A program made the position numbers and the translations under genes. A stretch of DNA of 64,000 nt from Siphonodentalium dalli. Lineage: Eukaryota > Mollusca > Scaphopoda > Gadilida > Siphonodentaliidae. Where the stretch lies: the NCBI GenBank assembly GCA_032622095.1, contig CP136062.1, positions 16,089,710 to 16,153,709 of the forward strand, read 5' to 3'. The stretch's first letter is position 1. Each line of letters opens with the position of its first letter. A model generated the notes under the pieces. That model did not search any database, was not told the DNA's origin, and saw only the letters and a list, made by a program, of their open reading frames with translations. This document shows, in pieces, positions 22,501-33,445 of this stretch.

Positions 22501-22975
22501 AATCGCCCATCATCAGAACGGGTCCGTGTGATGAACACTGAGAATTTAAATTTTCTAAGAGCTCAATGTAATGCTTGAATTCTTCATCACCGTGGTTGAC
22601 GTTTGGTATATACAGCTGGATAACAGATAAGTATTCTTTGTCACATAGTTTAGTTTGTATACCGACGAGATTTTCGTTGTCGATACTTATCTCTACACAG
22701 TTGCTCGATATATCATTTCGGATAAAGATCGCAACTCCGTCCTTGACATATGTGCCACCCCTGGATGTTTTTATAGTTCTCCCGGGCTTGCTGATGCACA
22801 TATATTTTAAACTTATGGTATTTAAGAAGTCTATCTTGCTGTCACTTAACCAGTGTTCCGATAAACCGACAACATGGAATATCTCATTGTCCAGGATAGT
22901 TTTTAGATATGAAGCGCTACTAGTTATACCAGTAGCGTTCCAGGAAAGAAATCTCAGTTTATGTTGTGTGTCCAT
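19505..22975 (-). pseudogene. LINE ORF2: APE endonuclease and reverse transcriptase, one nonsense codon
   Basis: Encodes the endonuclease and reverse transcriptase that nick target DNA and copy the LINE RNA in place. Endonuclease motifs are visible at WN (12-13), SEHW (39-42), YIPN (122-125), GDFNAH (157-162), LDH (219-221) and SNHLP (246-250). Reverse transcriptase motifs are KPNKAPGYD (about 499-507), YRAITLLPVIYKLFEK (564-579), FLDSKKAFDRVW (633-644) and GQGTR (689-693). Codon 694 is TAA (20896-20894). The same frame continues GGVLSPL, then TADD (catalytic Asp pair about 735-736), a thumb region and a C-terminal C-x2-C-x9-H-x4-C knuckle. Without the stop it would span about 1,156 codons with no frameshift, typical for this group. 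The start ATG overlaps the end of ORF1, suggesting termination-reinitiation. The first base of the ADD box is Thr rather than the usual Tyr, Phe or Cys. Confidence 0.9.
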
Positions 22976-25217
22976 TATTCTTCATGTTATTGCGTTGAGC
23001 ATCTGATCGCCATGGTCTACAATATACACCCTCTGGCCAGAAGCCCCTGTCAGAGAGAGGATAGCTGTGGTCTTTCCAAACATTCAGACGCGCACACACT
23101 GTTCCGTTTCGTGAACTTTTCATCAGTTTCAGGTGGGTTGGTGAAATTCCCTTTTCTGTTAGAAACTTGTGGATGCCAGCTTGTGTCGAACTCGGCGCTA
23201 TACCACCCAAATAAAATCGGAGAACGTTTTCCCTTTTAACACCACTAAACTCTCCACTGTCCTTTTCAGAAGCTGCATTGCTGCTTCCATTGGGAACTCC
23301 TGATAATTTATTTTGGTGAATAACCTTGTTAGTAGCGGGGCATTGGTCTCTCCTCACAACAGTTGATATCGGCTTTGGAGAAGTTACAGCATTTGAATAC
23401 GACCTTGAAAAATCGATCAGCCTGCGTTGAACATAACTCAGTGCCGGATCGTGTTCCGGGTTTGTGTTGGTCTCATATGTTCGCCCATGTGTAGACATGT
23501 TATGTCGATCAGTGGTTTCCGTGAATGAAGGAGCTGCATGGTATGTAACATGCTGACGTTCACTTGTTATCACAGGGTCCTTTACCACGGGTTTGCAGGT
23601 GAGATCAATAGCTGACTCTGTCAAGCTTATAACGTTCGTAGAAGGTCGTTCCTGTGCGATACCCGAATTACTGTTTGTATCGGACTTTGAGTAATTAACA
23701 CTGAGGTTGGTGTTATCGAGCACTGAATTTTGCATAGTCGCACTGCCCATGTTGGTTATTGATTGTGAATCCGTCAATAGTGTGCTGCCGTTAATTGAAG
23801 CATGTGCGTGTTGAATATCAATTACACAGTCTGTTTCAGTTAAGGTGTGAGGCGTTTCGCTTTTGTCAGACAGTGGTGCGAACGAGTTATGAGTTAATAC
23901 AGGCACAGTCATCGCTAACCGCGACGGCGCAAAGTCATCGCTGTTTATTGTTAAGTCCAGAAAACATTGTTGCGGTGACGCCAGGGTCATTAGCATGCCA
24001 GTATGAGAAAGGGGCGATTTAGCGATAGAACTGTCCAAATTCCGGCGACTGTCACCAATATATACATCACTGCCATTAGATTCAATGACGTTCTCCTTGG
24101 TAGCAGGAGTGGAAGCGTTATTGGTATCATCTGTATGTTTGTGATGATTAACATCACACGAGTCCTCTGAATTATGACGAGGTAGACACGATTCGCGTGT
24201 CTCGTCTGAGTCTGAATTTGCTTGAGAAGAGTCCAAGATTATGGGTGAAATTGACTTTAGGTTTGCACCAGGGATCCTATTTTGAACCAATGTCAGCATG
24301 TCGTTATATTTAGCGGCTGTGTCGCTGGCATATAGCTCAAATACTTGAGCCATCTGATTGAAAGTTTTATCCACATGATCACTAGATGCCTTTGATGCCG
24401 ACTTGCACTTCTGGTTCACTTGGGTAAGTCTCATCTCGATGCCTTTTATTCGCCCAACAGATTTAGAATATTTATCGAGCTTGCCATCCACACTAATCTT
24501 ATGTGTTTCAAGGGCGTCGTTGTTTGATTTCACATGTTCTTCTACAAGCTTTACATTTGATCTCAAGCATGCTATGCCGGAACATTTTTCATCAGCGAGG
24601 CGGCTTATATCGAGAGCAAGTTTGCGTTGCTCCTCTTTAGTCTCTGAGAGATCAGATACAACTGAGTTTATAGATTTCTCTAAGCCAATGACAACTGTGT
24701 TGAAATTAATTTTCATTAGTGTCAGCTCACTCAGAACGTCCGCTAGTTTGTTTTGCATACACACTGAACTACAAGGACATGAATCTGCATCGGTTTGCTT
24801 GTTCCCAGAAGAAATCGTCTGATCACTCGCGCTTGAGAGACCTTCAACGGTAGTCGTTTGTGATTTTTGCGAACCATTGCTCAGCAGTTCGCGAACATCG
24901 TCCAGCGATCCTCCATTTATGAAGAGAACAAGGCTATGTACATCACGTGCCAGCTTTTCGGAAACAGGTACACCGTGCACTCTGTCAACGCGATTTTTGA
25001 GCTCATATTCCAGAAGCTCAGTACACACATTCCTAGCGTCAATAAACACGTTGCGCCGCAGGGTCTCCAGGTTGAACCGATGGGGCATTTCGCGAAGAAG
25101 ACATGAAACGAATTGGTCCTTTGGAAAATTGCATGGTTCGTTCCGATGTGAGAACATTTTGAAATCTGAACATGAACATTGCAAAGTCGTAGCAACTGGC
25201 CTGGCCTCATTTTCCAT
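22959..25217 (-). CDS. LINE ORF1: coiled-coil and RRM-like nucleic-acid-binding protein
   Basis: A 752-codon intact frame upstream of the LINE ORF2. The N-terminal 115 residues include a Cys-rich start (CSCSDF, then C..C spacing). About residues 155-290 form a heptad-rich, probable coiled-coil stretch (for example LADVLSELTLMKINFNTVV). The middle is Ser/Thr/Asn-rich and probably disordered. The last 90 residues carry LRFYLGGIAPSSTQAGIHKF and FWPEGVYCRPW, a pattern found in RRM-like C-terminal domains of many invertebrate LINE ORF1 proteins. Such proteins bind the LINE RNA as trimers or larger particles and act as chaperones during target-primed reverse transcription (family knowledge). The start is the first ATG after a non-coding leader. 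The frame ends inside the ORF2 start region with a 17-base overlap. No defect is seen. Confidence 0.85.
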   Translation of the reverse strand: MENEARPVATTLQCSCSDFKMFSHRNEPCNFPKDQFVSCLLREMPHRFNLETLRRNVFIDARNVCTELLEYELKNRVDRVHGVPVSEKLARDVHSLVLFINGGSLDDVRELLSNGSQKSQTTTVEGLSSASDQTISSGNKQTDADSCPCSSVCMQNKLADVLSELTLMKINFNTVVIGLEKSINSVVSDLSETKEEQRKLALDISRLADEKCSGIACLRSNVKLVEEHVKSNNDALETHKISVDGKLDKYSKSVGRIKGIEMRLTQVNQKCKSASKASSDHVDKTFNQMAQVFELYASDTAAKYNDMLTLVQNRIPGANLKSISPIILDSSQANSDSDETRESCLPRHNSEDSCDVNHHKHTDDTNNASTPATKENVIESNGSDVYIGDSRRNLDSSIAKSPLSHTGMLMTLASPQQCFLDLTINSDDFAPSRLAMTVPVLTHNSFAPLSDKSETPHTLTETDCVIDIQHAHASINGSTLLTDSQSITNMGSATMQNSVLDNTNLSVNYSKSDTNSNSGIAQERPSTNVISLTESAIDLTCKPVVKDPVITSERQHVTYHAAPSFTETTDRHNMSTHGRTYETNTNPEHDPALSYVQRRLIDFSRSYSNAVTSPKPISTVVRRDQCPATNKVIHQNKLSGVPNGSSNAASEKDSGEFSGVKRENVLRFYLGGIAPSSTQAGIHKFLTEKGISPTHLKLMKSSRNGTVCARLNVWKDHSYPLSDRGFWPEGVYCRPWRSDAQRNNMKNNGHTT

Positions 25218-25386
25218 GTTTTGCTAATTTTCTACCTGATATCCCCCTTATAGGGTTGGCAAATTTCCAACTGTTTGTAAACAGTAAGTCGATTGTCATA
25301 TAAAATCTAAGGATTGTTGGGAAGAAAGTTCCACGGATAGTCGCTTGGCACGTAACTCAAAGAAAAGCATTATTTCTGCATGCCTT

Positions 25387-25929
25387 ACTCGTATTTAAAT
25401 TCGCGCAGTACTATTTCTCGCCCAGTTTTGAATTCGCGCGCAAATTCAAAACTGACAAAATGATTTTCGTAATATTTCTGTGATATTTTCGTATATATCT
25501 TGGCGCTCATGACAATTTCGGTTCTTAATCATTGGAGATTGTATATGTGTACTATTAAACACCATCGCGGCGGATTTACATCGTGTATAGACAACCTAGT
25601 ATAACTACATACATCATAATTTTGTGGCGACCTTGAATATTAGTATTTCGTATACAAGCATTAAACATTGTCTATGTCACCATGATTTATCGCTTGAATT
25701 GTGAGCAATGATCTTGATAGCGGTTAACCAAATGTAAATATATGCATACACCTATAGGCGTGATCATCTATTCAACCGTTCATAATAAATGTACACTCAG
25801 CAACAGAACCCTCTTGTATTTCATATGGACTGTGGTTTAGATTAAACTTGGGAGTCGTACTATTTTAGTTTTAAATTCGCGCACCGATGGGGGCGCGAAA
25901 AATAGTACTGCGCGAATTTAAATTCGAGA
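25387..25929. mobile_element. MITE-like element with about 55-bp inverted ends
   Basis: The left arm (CTCGTATTTAAATTCGCGCA with GTACTATTTCTCGCCC) and right arm (GCGCGAAAAATAGTACTGCG, then CGAATTTAAATTCGAG) are imperfect reverse complements about 420 bp apart. The interior has no frame of note. It abuts the 5' side of the LINE. Confidence 0.65.
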
Positions 25930-26179
25930 CCCGATACAGGTTCAATTCTGCGTTTGTTACTTTATAGTTTGGAGGGCAATAATATACATTATTACTGCTG
26001 GGCGTTTGTATCGGATGTGCAAGTGTGGGTATGTTTGTCATTTATGTTATTGTATGTTTGGCAGGTATGGCTTGGAACATTTGTATCAACGACGAGAGAC
26101 ATAAACAAAGAAACAAGAAATTAACATAAACAAGTAAATAGTATGCATACAAAATAGCAATGTTAGCTGGCGGTGAACT

Positions 26180-26401
26180 ATTCTTCTTATGTACGAAGAA
26201 AGAATTTGTATTGGGGGGGGGCACCCCATGGGAATCATGCACAGTATATCAGTCAATATGCAGTAGGGATGGCAGGAAGACAGTCTTGCCAGACTATGCC
26301 ATCCCCCACAATATACGACATAATTTTCCATAATTTTCGCCACTATTATGTAATAGATATGTGTATTGCAAATAAAATATCATATCCTATCCTATCCTAT
26401 G
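26180..26401 (+). mobile_element. LINE 3' tail fragment
   Basis: Ends TTGCAAATAAAATATCATAT then CCTATCCTATCCTAT, a 3' end with AATAAA and a (TATCC)n simple repeat as expected for a CR1-like LINE remnant. Only an untranslated part is present. Confidence 0.5.
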
Positions 26402-27255
26402 CAGTAAACTGTTGAATCCGGCGATGGCGGCAACTCATATAGACATCATGTGCACAGTCCCCATGGGGTGGGTCCTCAAATAAACTGTACTGGGCTTCGG
26501 AATTTTTGTCATGCCATTTCCGCGCTTCTGTTTGACGTGATAGGTAGGACGGGAAAGAACTCTATGGATAATGAGCTAGATACTAACGTCATCTGCAAAG
26601 TAGAGTTGTTAGCCCTGATACGTTATTTCGCGAGGCAGTGTAAAGAACGATATAACAGTTTAGAATTGAGTAGATGAGTTTGATTAATGGTGCAAAGTTT
26701 TGCGCATTATATATATTTTTGTTTGTAGACAACTTTGATTTAAGTCCATATTTCAGGTTACATTACTACTCTTCTTGGGCTTTGTTATAAACAGCGCTTG
26801 GTCGTGATGCGATAATTAGATCATATGCCATTTCCGCGCTGCTTTATTTAAACCGATGTTTAAAATTAGGCCGTTAAACAACCAATGTGTGAAGGGTTAG
26901 TGTTGGAACTTTTCAACTTTAATAACATCTTTATTAATCATAGCTCAGATATAATCCGCATACAATGAAAAAAGTGTAGACACCGAGCCTAAGGTTCACT
27001 AAACGTCAATATGTACAAAGAGCACGCATGATTAACGTGTGAAATGATTATTAATTACAATCCCAAGTCATTTAGAATATAACATGCCGATATTTATCGC
27101 GTATAAATAAATGAAAAAGTACATTAAATGGTGTTGGATAACATGTTAGACAGCGATATAAACAAACAGCTCGAGCGGTTCATGTGTGAATTAAATTTCG
27201 TATACCATCCTCACATACACATGCAATATAATAGTAGATAGATTTCCGATTTATG
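26402..27255. other. No recognised feature
   Basis: One plus frame (26450-26677) has no recognisable motif. A CATTTCCGCGCT phrase occurs twice (26514, 26829). Confidence 0.3.
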
Positions 27256-28080
27256 TCACGTGAAAATAACAAAGCAGGTTAAACAACAATATAAACACAC
27301 AGCGCGCTGTGCACTAAGGGTCTTTGTGATAAAACCATACGCTGAGTTCTTCAGCTCGAACAATAAGTTATCTATGGATAAGCTTGCTTCTCTCAACATT
27401 GGTATCCAGCATGAGTTGTATTTTTGGAAACGAGTGCAGCATTGCATACCCTCAAGTGATTTTGCTATAAGTATCCACGTTTTGCCCCGGACGTGCTTTT
27501 CAAATAGCTCAATAACCAACCGTTGATCCATACAGTGTCAAACGCTTTGCATACGTCCATGAAGCAAGAAAATAACGTATTGTGCCTCTCGTATGTATAG
27601 GAAAAGCATTCGGTCAGAACAAATTATGTCTTAGAACCACTGACCTCACGCTGGAACCCGTATAGCGAGGGATGAGGCGTTATCAATAATGGCTTATACA
27701 GCTCAAGTCTTGCGGGTGTTAGTTTTTCGAATAATTTGTATATTACAGACAGCATTGTTATAGCGCAGTAATTATCACAAGACTCTTTAGGTTTATAACC
27801 ACCTTTATGTAGTGATAAAATAACAACATGTTCCATGTTGTGTTGCTTATGGAATATACATCTACTACATCTGTAAACAATTATTAAAAAAACAACTCGG
27901 TGATTCGGCTAAGCTAGTACATCCACAGAGAAGGTGCTCATAGTTGACTCCATCCAGCCCTGAAGCCTTTTTTTTTAATTAAGGTGTTTCTATAAAGACG
28001 GTAGTTCTGTTGAATTTACAGGAAAAGCAATAAGTGTGTCTAAATGGTTAGAATAGGAGCGAGTCGATTCATTTTCTACA
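27256..28080 (-). pseudogene. Decayed LINE reverse transcriptase
   Basis: Minus-strand fragments in shifting frames read KPKESCDNYCAITMLSVIYK then LFEKL (27.75 kb), FMDVCKAFDTVWING (27.55 kb, RT motif A) and FEKHVRGKTWILIAKSLEG (27.45 kb). The order is that of a LINE reverse transcriptase palm, broken by several stops and frameshifts. The family is distinct from the 19-25 kb LINE. Confidence 0.75.
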
Positions 28081-28403
28081 AATTAATTTACAATGGCATG
28101 ATGGGAGTCGTCGAACGACGGGTCCGTCAAGTGAACTGAAAAGAATCCATCATCGTCATCTAAAACTTGACAATCTGAGAAGAGGTTATATAAACCCATC
28201 GAGTTGATGTAATATACAGTGTTATATGAGTAAATACTAGAATATATGTCATAACACAATATAACATATGCTGGTTTTGCCATGAATTTCGTAACGGCTC
28301 GGAAAGAATAATTCTGGTCACATTAAGCTAAAATAGAGTAGATGCATGAGTTAGCGACTAAAGCGGGGTTACTCTAAATCAACGTCGGTAGCATGAAGTT
28401 GTT

Positions 28404-28781
28404 TCAGTAGTCTCCCCTGTCACGACTTTCGTGCTCTCTGGGATAATTATGTCGGGAGAGCCATCTTGAACTGGAAAGTTTGTATAGCCAGAAATCGTCG
28501 CTTAATATATAATCGGTATCGTCAACAGACACATTTATCCTGGCAGAGAATGAGCCTAGACCCTTCGAGTTGTAAGCACTATTAGCTGACAATATGTTAC
28601 TGTGATCTTCCAAATAATCATTGATGAGTTCCAAACAAAATGGTATGTTCTTCACAAAAACGCGTATGGTTTTGAGTGGGTTGGCATTACGAGGAAACAC
28701 GACTCTACGGGGTCGAAGGTTATCTTCAGCAGCATGATCATGCAATTTTTTATCTAGAGCGTATTTGTTTACCTGTGCCAA
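28404..28781 (-). pseudogene. Probable LINE ORF1 C-terminal fragment
   Basis: A 125-codon frame upstream of the decayed reverse transcriptase contains LKTIRVFVKNIPFCLELIND and later SDDFWLYKLSSSRW. This beta-alpha-beta-like pattern ending in an aromatic-rich segment resembles RRM-like ORF1 domains. Order and strand fit one decayed LINE running from about 30.6 to 27.2 kb, interrupted by hairpin MITEs. The assignment is inference from position and weak similarity. Confidence 0.45.
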
Positions 28782-29117
28782 TTAATTCTCTTATATATGC
28801 GAGTCGAACTTAAAGAGAATGCATTGGCCTAACAAGTTTTTACAATTTTAATAATTTTTTCTTATATTCTTTAACAATTTTATAATTTCACCCATACAGA
28901 GCCCCAGACAAACATTAGCAGACGACACTCTTATGTATGCTTCTATATATGTGTGGGGCTCCCTGCAGGGTAATGGATGTGTTTTATGTTATGTCCTAAA
29001 AATTGTAAGAAAAATTTATTAAAAAATTATAAAACATTGTTAGGCCAATGCATTCTCTTATATATGCGATGCGACCTATGGTCGACTTGCATATATTAGA
29101 GAATGCATTGGCACAGG
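28774..29117. mobile_element. Stand-alone palindromic element built from two hairpin modules H
   Basis: Begins CCTGTGCC plus a damaged hairpin H (28780-28830) and ends with a better hairpin (29043-29112) plus GGCACAGG. GGCCTAACAA and TTGTTAGGCC face inward. This is the complete form of the module found inside the piggyBac-type MITEs, so the module probably moves on its own. Confidence 0.7.
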
Positions 29118-29435
29118 AATGTACGATTATAATTCCTTTCATGACGATTTTTGCTGTCCGGTGTTTGTTCGCTGTAATCCGAATAGTCTGTGTGAGCTGG
29201 TTGAATGTTCTTAAAATGTGTCGACCTATTAGCAGTACAATCATGTGGTTGGGACTTGTCAACAGTGGTTCTCTCTGAACACAATATGGTGACCGTGGAT
29301 CATCCACCGGAACACATTTTAAATTAACAGTGGTTGATATCGAAGAACTCTAAGCATTTACTGTGAACTTTGGCGACAGCTCGTGTCAGATGAGAATGAA
29401 GATTTACACATTGTATAATGTTCTTGGATTCTTAA

Positions 29436-29673
29436 CGCTTTGAGTGCCAGGTCCCATTTTTGTATCAACCAATATACCCTGTGCCAATGCATTCTCTTAT
29501 ATATGCGAGTCGACCATAGGTCGCCTCGCATATATAAGAGAATGCATTGGCCTAACAATGTTTTATTTATTTTTTACTATTTTTTACAATTTTAATAATT
29601 TATTCTTATTTTCTTTAACAGACTTATTTTGTAGGTTTAGGGCCGATGAGATCGGCCCCTGTCACTCAAAGGG
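29436..29673. mobile_element. piggyBac-type MITE C with TTAA duplication
   Basis: Ends CGCTTTGAGTGCCAGG and CACTCAAAGGG are flanked by TTAA (29432-29435, 29674-29677). It carries hairpin H at 29482-29552 and GGCCGATGAGATCGGCC near the right end, matching MITE A in reverse. It is shorter than A (238 versus 572 bp). Confidence 0.85.
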
Positions 29674-30216
29674 TTAATAGAATCAGAACATTTCTCCATC
29701 CTCTCAAACAAAGTGGCGGTCATTGTATTCATTGTATCCATTGTTTCCTTATAAAAGCTCATGAACTCTTTGGTCTCGTTGTGCGTTGCTTTGTCTGTTG
29801 GAACCTGCTTCTTTTTTTAGAATATCACCGACAGAGGATATAGTGGCGGCGTGGCTAGACAATTTGGTTCAATAGGTTTACACCTTTCTTCTATCTCGAA
29901 CAAATCTTGTCTGCATGCATGAAGTTACGTTCAACGTACAGTTTATTGTCAGACAAGTGATGCTCGGAAGACGTTTGTTGTTCAACTGACCACACATTTT
30001 GTGAGATCACCTTGGTTTCTAATGAGCTGATGCGTTGAAAACATTTTGGTATATAGTCAAATGCTGAAAGTTAGACTCTATAGTCGAAAAAAGGGAATCG
30101 ATATTTGCTACAATGCCTTTGAGAAGAGGTAAATCAAATATCGCTGTCTTGTGAGTTGATCAGTTTTTATATCCATGAGTTCGTGATGTACATCGACTAG
30201 CGTGTTCGTCAACGAC

Positions 30217-30600
30217 TGATGAGGCACAGGTTACGACTGATGGGGCACAGGTAACGACCGATGAGCCACAGGTATCGACTGATGAGGCACAGCTAACGAC
30301 TGATGAGGCACAGATTTATTTGTGTTTTGAGAGTGAATGTATTTGATGACTTGTGAACCGGGAGGCTGGACGCACGATTTTCCTTTACTCATGATATCAG
30401 CAATCAAGTACAATTTTCCATCCCGTAAAATCAATGACTAAGTTAAATATGTCCACAGTGGGTTTAGGTGCAATACTCTGTGTCGGTGCTGAAGAAGATT
30501 TAACCTTCTTCTTAGTAATGGCAACGGTTCCATTTGTGTAAGAGGGAGATGACATGACAAGGTGAAAAACGAATAGTATCACACACTCAAGTGTTTCCAC
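30217..30600 (-). pseudogene. Possible ORF1 N-terminal remnant with 21-bp repeats
   Basis: Minus frames read MSSPSYTNGTVAITKKKVKS and, further on, VPHQSLAVPHQSIPVAHRS. The latter comes from 4-5 copies of a 21-bp unit (GACTGATGAGGCACAG..AAC, 30217-30310). Position and strand are compatible with the N-terminal part of the decayed LINE ORF1. No domain is recognised. Confidence 0.35.
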
Positions 30601-31314
30601 GATTTAATGCAAAATCGAGAGCGTGACAATTATATAATCTCTGGCGAAGCTATATACTGAGATGGTCATTAATTGACTTCAGGGTCTGTGCTGCATCACG
30701 CTCCCATTCAAAAGGATGTTGATCACACACATATTTGTTAGTCATGTTCATTCAATTGTTGAATTAAAGACCTAGGTGTATTCTGCAGATTAGGAAATGA
30801 GTTGGCCCATTCGTGGAACGGCTGCTTCGAGCAGTTGGAGGATCACTTTGCTCAACAGAACAAACGACATATTTACATATATCGCTATTCATTTCCAAAA
30901 CTGGAGTGTCTATAAAACAAGCGCAGTTGCTTAAAATATCCGTGGAACTAGTTAACAGTCAATCCATTGTATGAGACGACATTTGGCAGCAAGAAAATAT
31001 TGAGTTTTGGTTGTTGGGTCAGTACACATATCAATAACTTGGCTGTTATTGAGAAATATCCGTTCACTATTACGCCGGTGCCTGCGAAATATTGACAGCA
31101 AATTTATTTGATAAGAAATGTTTATCGAAATTAATATTTGTGAAGTCATGTGTGTACGTATAACATTCAAGACGAGATATTGGACAATCTGGTTTACAGT
31201 GATATTTTACATAATCATTTTAGTAGTTCCATAGTGCTGGTACCATGTGTTTTTTTATGAGAAAATGTTTGCAAAAAAGTACGTGAAAACTTGCCAGTGT
31301 ATGAACGCTTGGCA
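30601..31314. other. No recognised feature
   Basis: No gene, tandem repeat or known element was seen. Confidence 0.35.
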
Positions 31315-31574
31315 TCTAATATATATTTTGGGACCTCTGTCTGTTTGTCTGTTAGCAATGGCCGGGAAAACTGACGGATTTCGACGAAATTTTATACCTA
31401 TAGGTAATTTTGTCCGGGGAGTGTTTTCGATGGGTCAAATCGTGACCCCGACCTGACATTGACCTTCAAAATGGTCAATTCAAGGTCTAATCGTGCCTTT
31501 CGACGGATTTCGATGTTAGATCCGGATGAAAGCAGAGGGGAAACAGCCCGGACGAAGTCGGGCCCACCAACTAG
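31315..31574 (+). mobile_element. Non-autonomous Helitron, 260 bp, complete ends
   Basis: Starts A|TCTAATATATATTTTGGGAC and ends with the hairpin CCCGGACGAAGTCGGG, then CCCACCAACTAG|T. A 5' TC, a 3' hairpin followed by CTAG, and insertion between A and T without duplication are the defining features of Helitrons. It has no Rep/helicase gene. An internal GGCCGGGAAAACTGACGGAT block is shared with the copy at 60.7 kb. Confidence 0.85.
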
Positions 31575-32032
31575 TATCATATAAATTAACAAATTTAATA
31601 TAAATATACAACAAAGTCATGCACTTTAAAAATTGAAAACACTGTTGGCCACAATTTGCAGCACACAGCGCCGACTATCAAACGAACCATCGAACTACAA
31701 CATTATGTCCTGTTATGAATTATAGATATCGATTTTGGTCTAAGAAAAATCACATGGCACTGAGAGGTATGGCTTTTTGTATATAGTTGTTTTGTGTTAT
31801 TATTTATGGAGTATAATATTTCTTATTTGTATTAATTTATTTGTGTTTTATTATACGAGGTTGCTGTTAATGAGTTGAAGGGCACTGTCCCATGTTATAC
31901 CTAAGAATATGGCTTAGTGTTTTTTCCATTTACAGGCATGTTTCTCAAGTTGGTATTTCCGCGAAAGATACTGGTTGACAAATTTTACTGACAACTCGGT
32001 CTTTTTGCATCGCGTTATGTAAATATGACATA

Positions 32033-32487
32033 CTAGCTGATGTGCCAGACTTCGTCCGGGCAATTTAGGGATTTATTTGTGATTGCCTCCGTCTCGACAG
32101 AATATACAGCGTCTGGACAAACCATTGTTCGATAGGTCCAGAAACATGCCTATATGAGCGTATATGAGCGAGGTCAAGGTCAACGATAAGGTAGCACGTG
32201 AAATTGGACTTGCCCATATTGTTCACTGGATAAAAGTAGGCCTACATACCAAATTTGAGTCGGATCGGTCGAGGTCAGGAAACATGCCCATATGAGCGTA
32301 TATGAGCTAGGTCAAGTTCAAGGTCAAGGTCACAGTCGCACGTGAAATGGGACCCGCCGATATTGTTCCCTGGATCAAAGTAGGCCTACATACCAATTTG
32401 AGTCGGATCGGTCGAGCAGTTTTCGAGTCTATAACACACACATGCATACACACAGACTGAAGTTCCAACATTTTCATGTATAATAGA
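32033..32487 (-). mobile_element. Non-autonomous Helitron, 455 bp, minus orientation
   Basis: Minus strand: A|TCTATTATACATGAAAATG at 32487 and hairpin CCGGACGAAGTCTGG then CACATCAGCTAG|T ending at 32033. The interior contains a duplicated segment (CATATGAGCGTATATGAGC..AGGTCAAGG, at 32150 and 32290). Confidence 0.85.
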
Positions 32488-32985
32488 TAAATTGTCCCTC
32501 TAAAACATCGAAACGGGATGAAATAAATTAATGGAAAAACCAAAATCAAATCAAATAGCGTCCGTCGTGTAAATATCAAGCAACTCTCATTCCGATCATG
32601 TTGTTTTATACATTAGAATATAAAGAACAACACAGTCAATGTCTTTTGAGTCGCTCAACTGACTAAAGATTGAGAAGACTTATTCTGAAGACCAAAGCAA
32701 TAATAACTTGTCAATATCACTTAAACAAGCGATCGATAACTTTTGGTGTACAGGATGACAACGTTGGAAAAAATAAGCTAATTAATTTCGTAGTTTTCCT
32801 CCTCAACACAACATGTAAACAAGAACTTATTAACAATGTGTCCTGATGCCGCTACTACTTATTAGATGTGCACTCTCCATCTTCACACCTTATAATTTTA
32901 CTGCGTGTGTTATTGTCGCCTAATTTCAGTGTACCGGCACTTTGTCTTTGTTTTGGGCAATATCCATATATCTCCAAATCACTGC
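32488..32985. other. No recognised feature
   Basis: AT-rich, with no domain seen. It may be the 5' leader of the following L1-like ORF1. Confidence 0.35.
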
Positions 32986-32990
32986 TCATA

Positions 32991-33445
32991 ATGTCTGCGG
33001 ACCAACAACTCTCCGTCGGCGATGTAATAAACCTTATGCGAGAAATGAAGGTTGACATGCAAAATAGTTTCAAGTCACTAAAAGTGACATTGGGTCGATG
33101 AGATCTGATATTTCAACGATAAACAATAACTTTTCTTCGATTCAAATCAGATGTTTCTGAGAACAAATGTGACAGAGAGCACATAAAAAGGATCGATCTG
33201 AATGAAACTGATGTCCTGCCCACCACATATCAACAATTAGAAGATAAAATCAGCCAGTTGGCGGTAGATTTCACCAAATCTGAAATCCATGATAGGAAGT
33301 ATGACCTGCTTCTCATGGGAGCCCTAATGACCACAATAAGAACTCCTTCATGACCAATGACTTGAATATGAATGCACAACAAGCAGCTGCAATAACAGAT
33401 CGACTGATAAACTGTCACAGACTACCATCCCGTACCCCCCAGACA
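32991..33445 (+). pseudogene. L1-like LINE ORF1, N-terminal half
   Basis: Opens MSADQQLSVGDVINLMREMK and runs through a coiled-coil stretch (SDISTINNNFSSIQ, then after a frameshift DREHIKRIDLNE, YQQLEDKISQLAVDF) to SEIHDRKYDLLLMGA and INCHRLPSRTPQTAKIH. The K-x-E-I-H-x-R-K-Y-x-L-L pattern at the end of the coiled coil and the HRLP phrase are typical of L1-group ORF1 proteins, trimeric RNA-binding chaperones. At least two frame breaks are present. The C-terminal part lies 3.8 kb away at 37266-37497, beyond the minisatellite. Confidence 0.7.

Larger units (their letters stand above)
19031..25300 (-). mobile_element. Nearly full-length APE-type LINE (CR1/L2/jockey group)
   Basis: Minus-strand element with ORF1 (25217-22959), ORF2 (22975-19505) and a 3'UTR ending CAATAAAGAATCTCTCTCTC at about 19031. 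That end combines an AATAAA signal and a (TC)n tail, as in CR1/L2-group LINEs that end in simple repeats rather than poly(A). ORF1 and ORF2 overlap by 17 bases. The 5' end is approximate, because upstream sequence runs into an inverted-repeat element at 25387. The coding regions are almost intact, with a single stop in ORF2. This marks a recent insertion. Confidence 0.85.
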
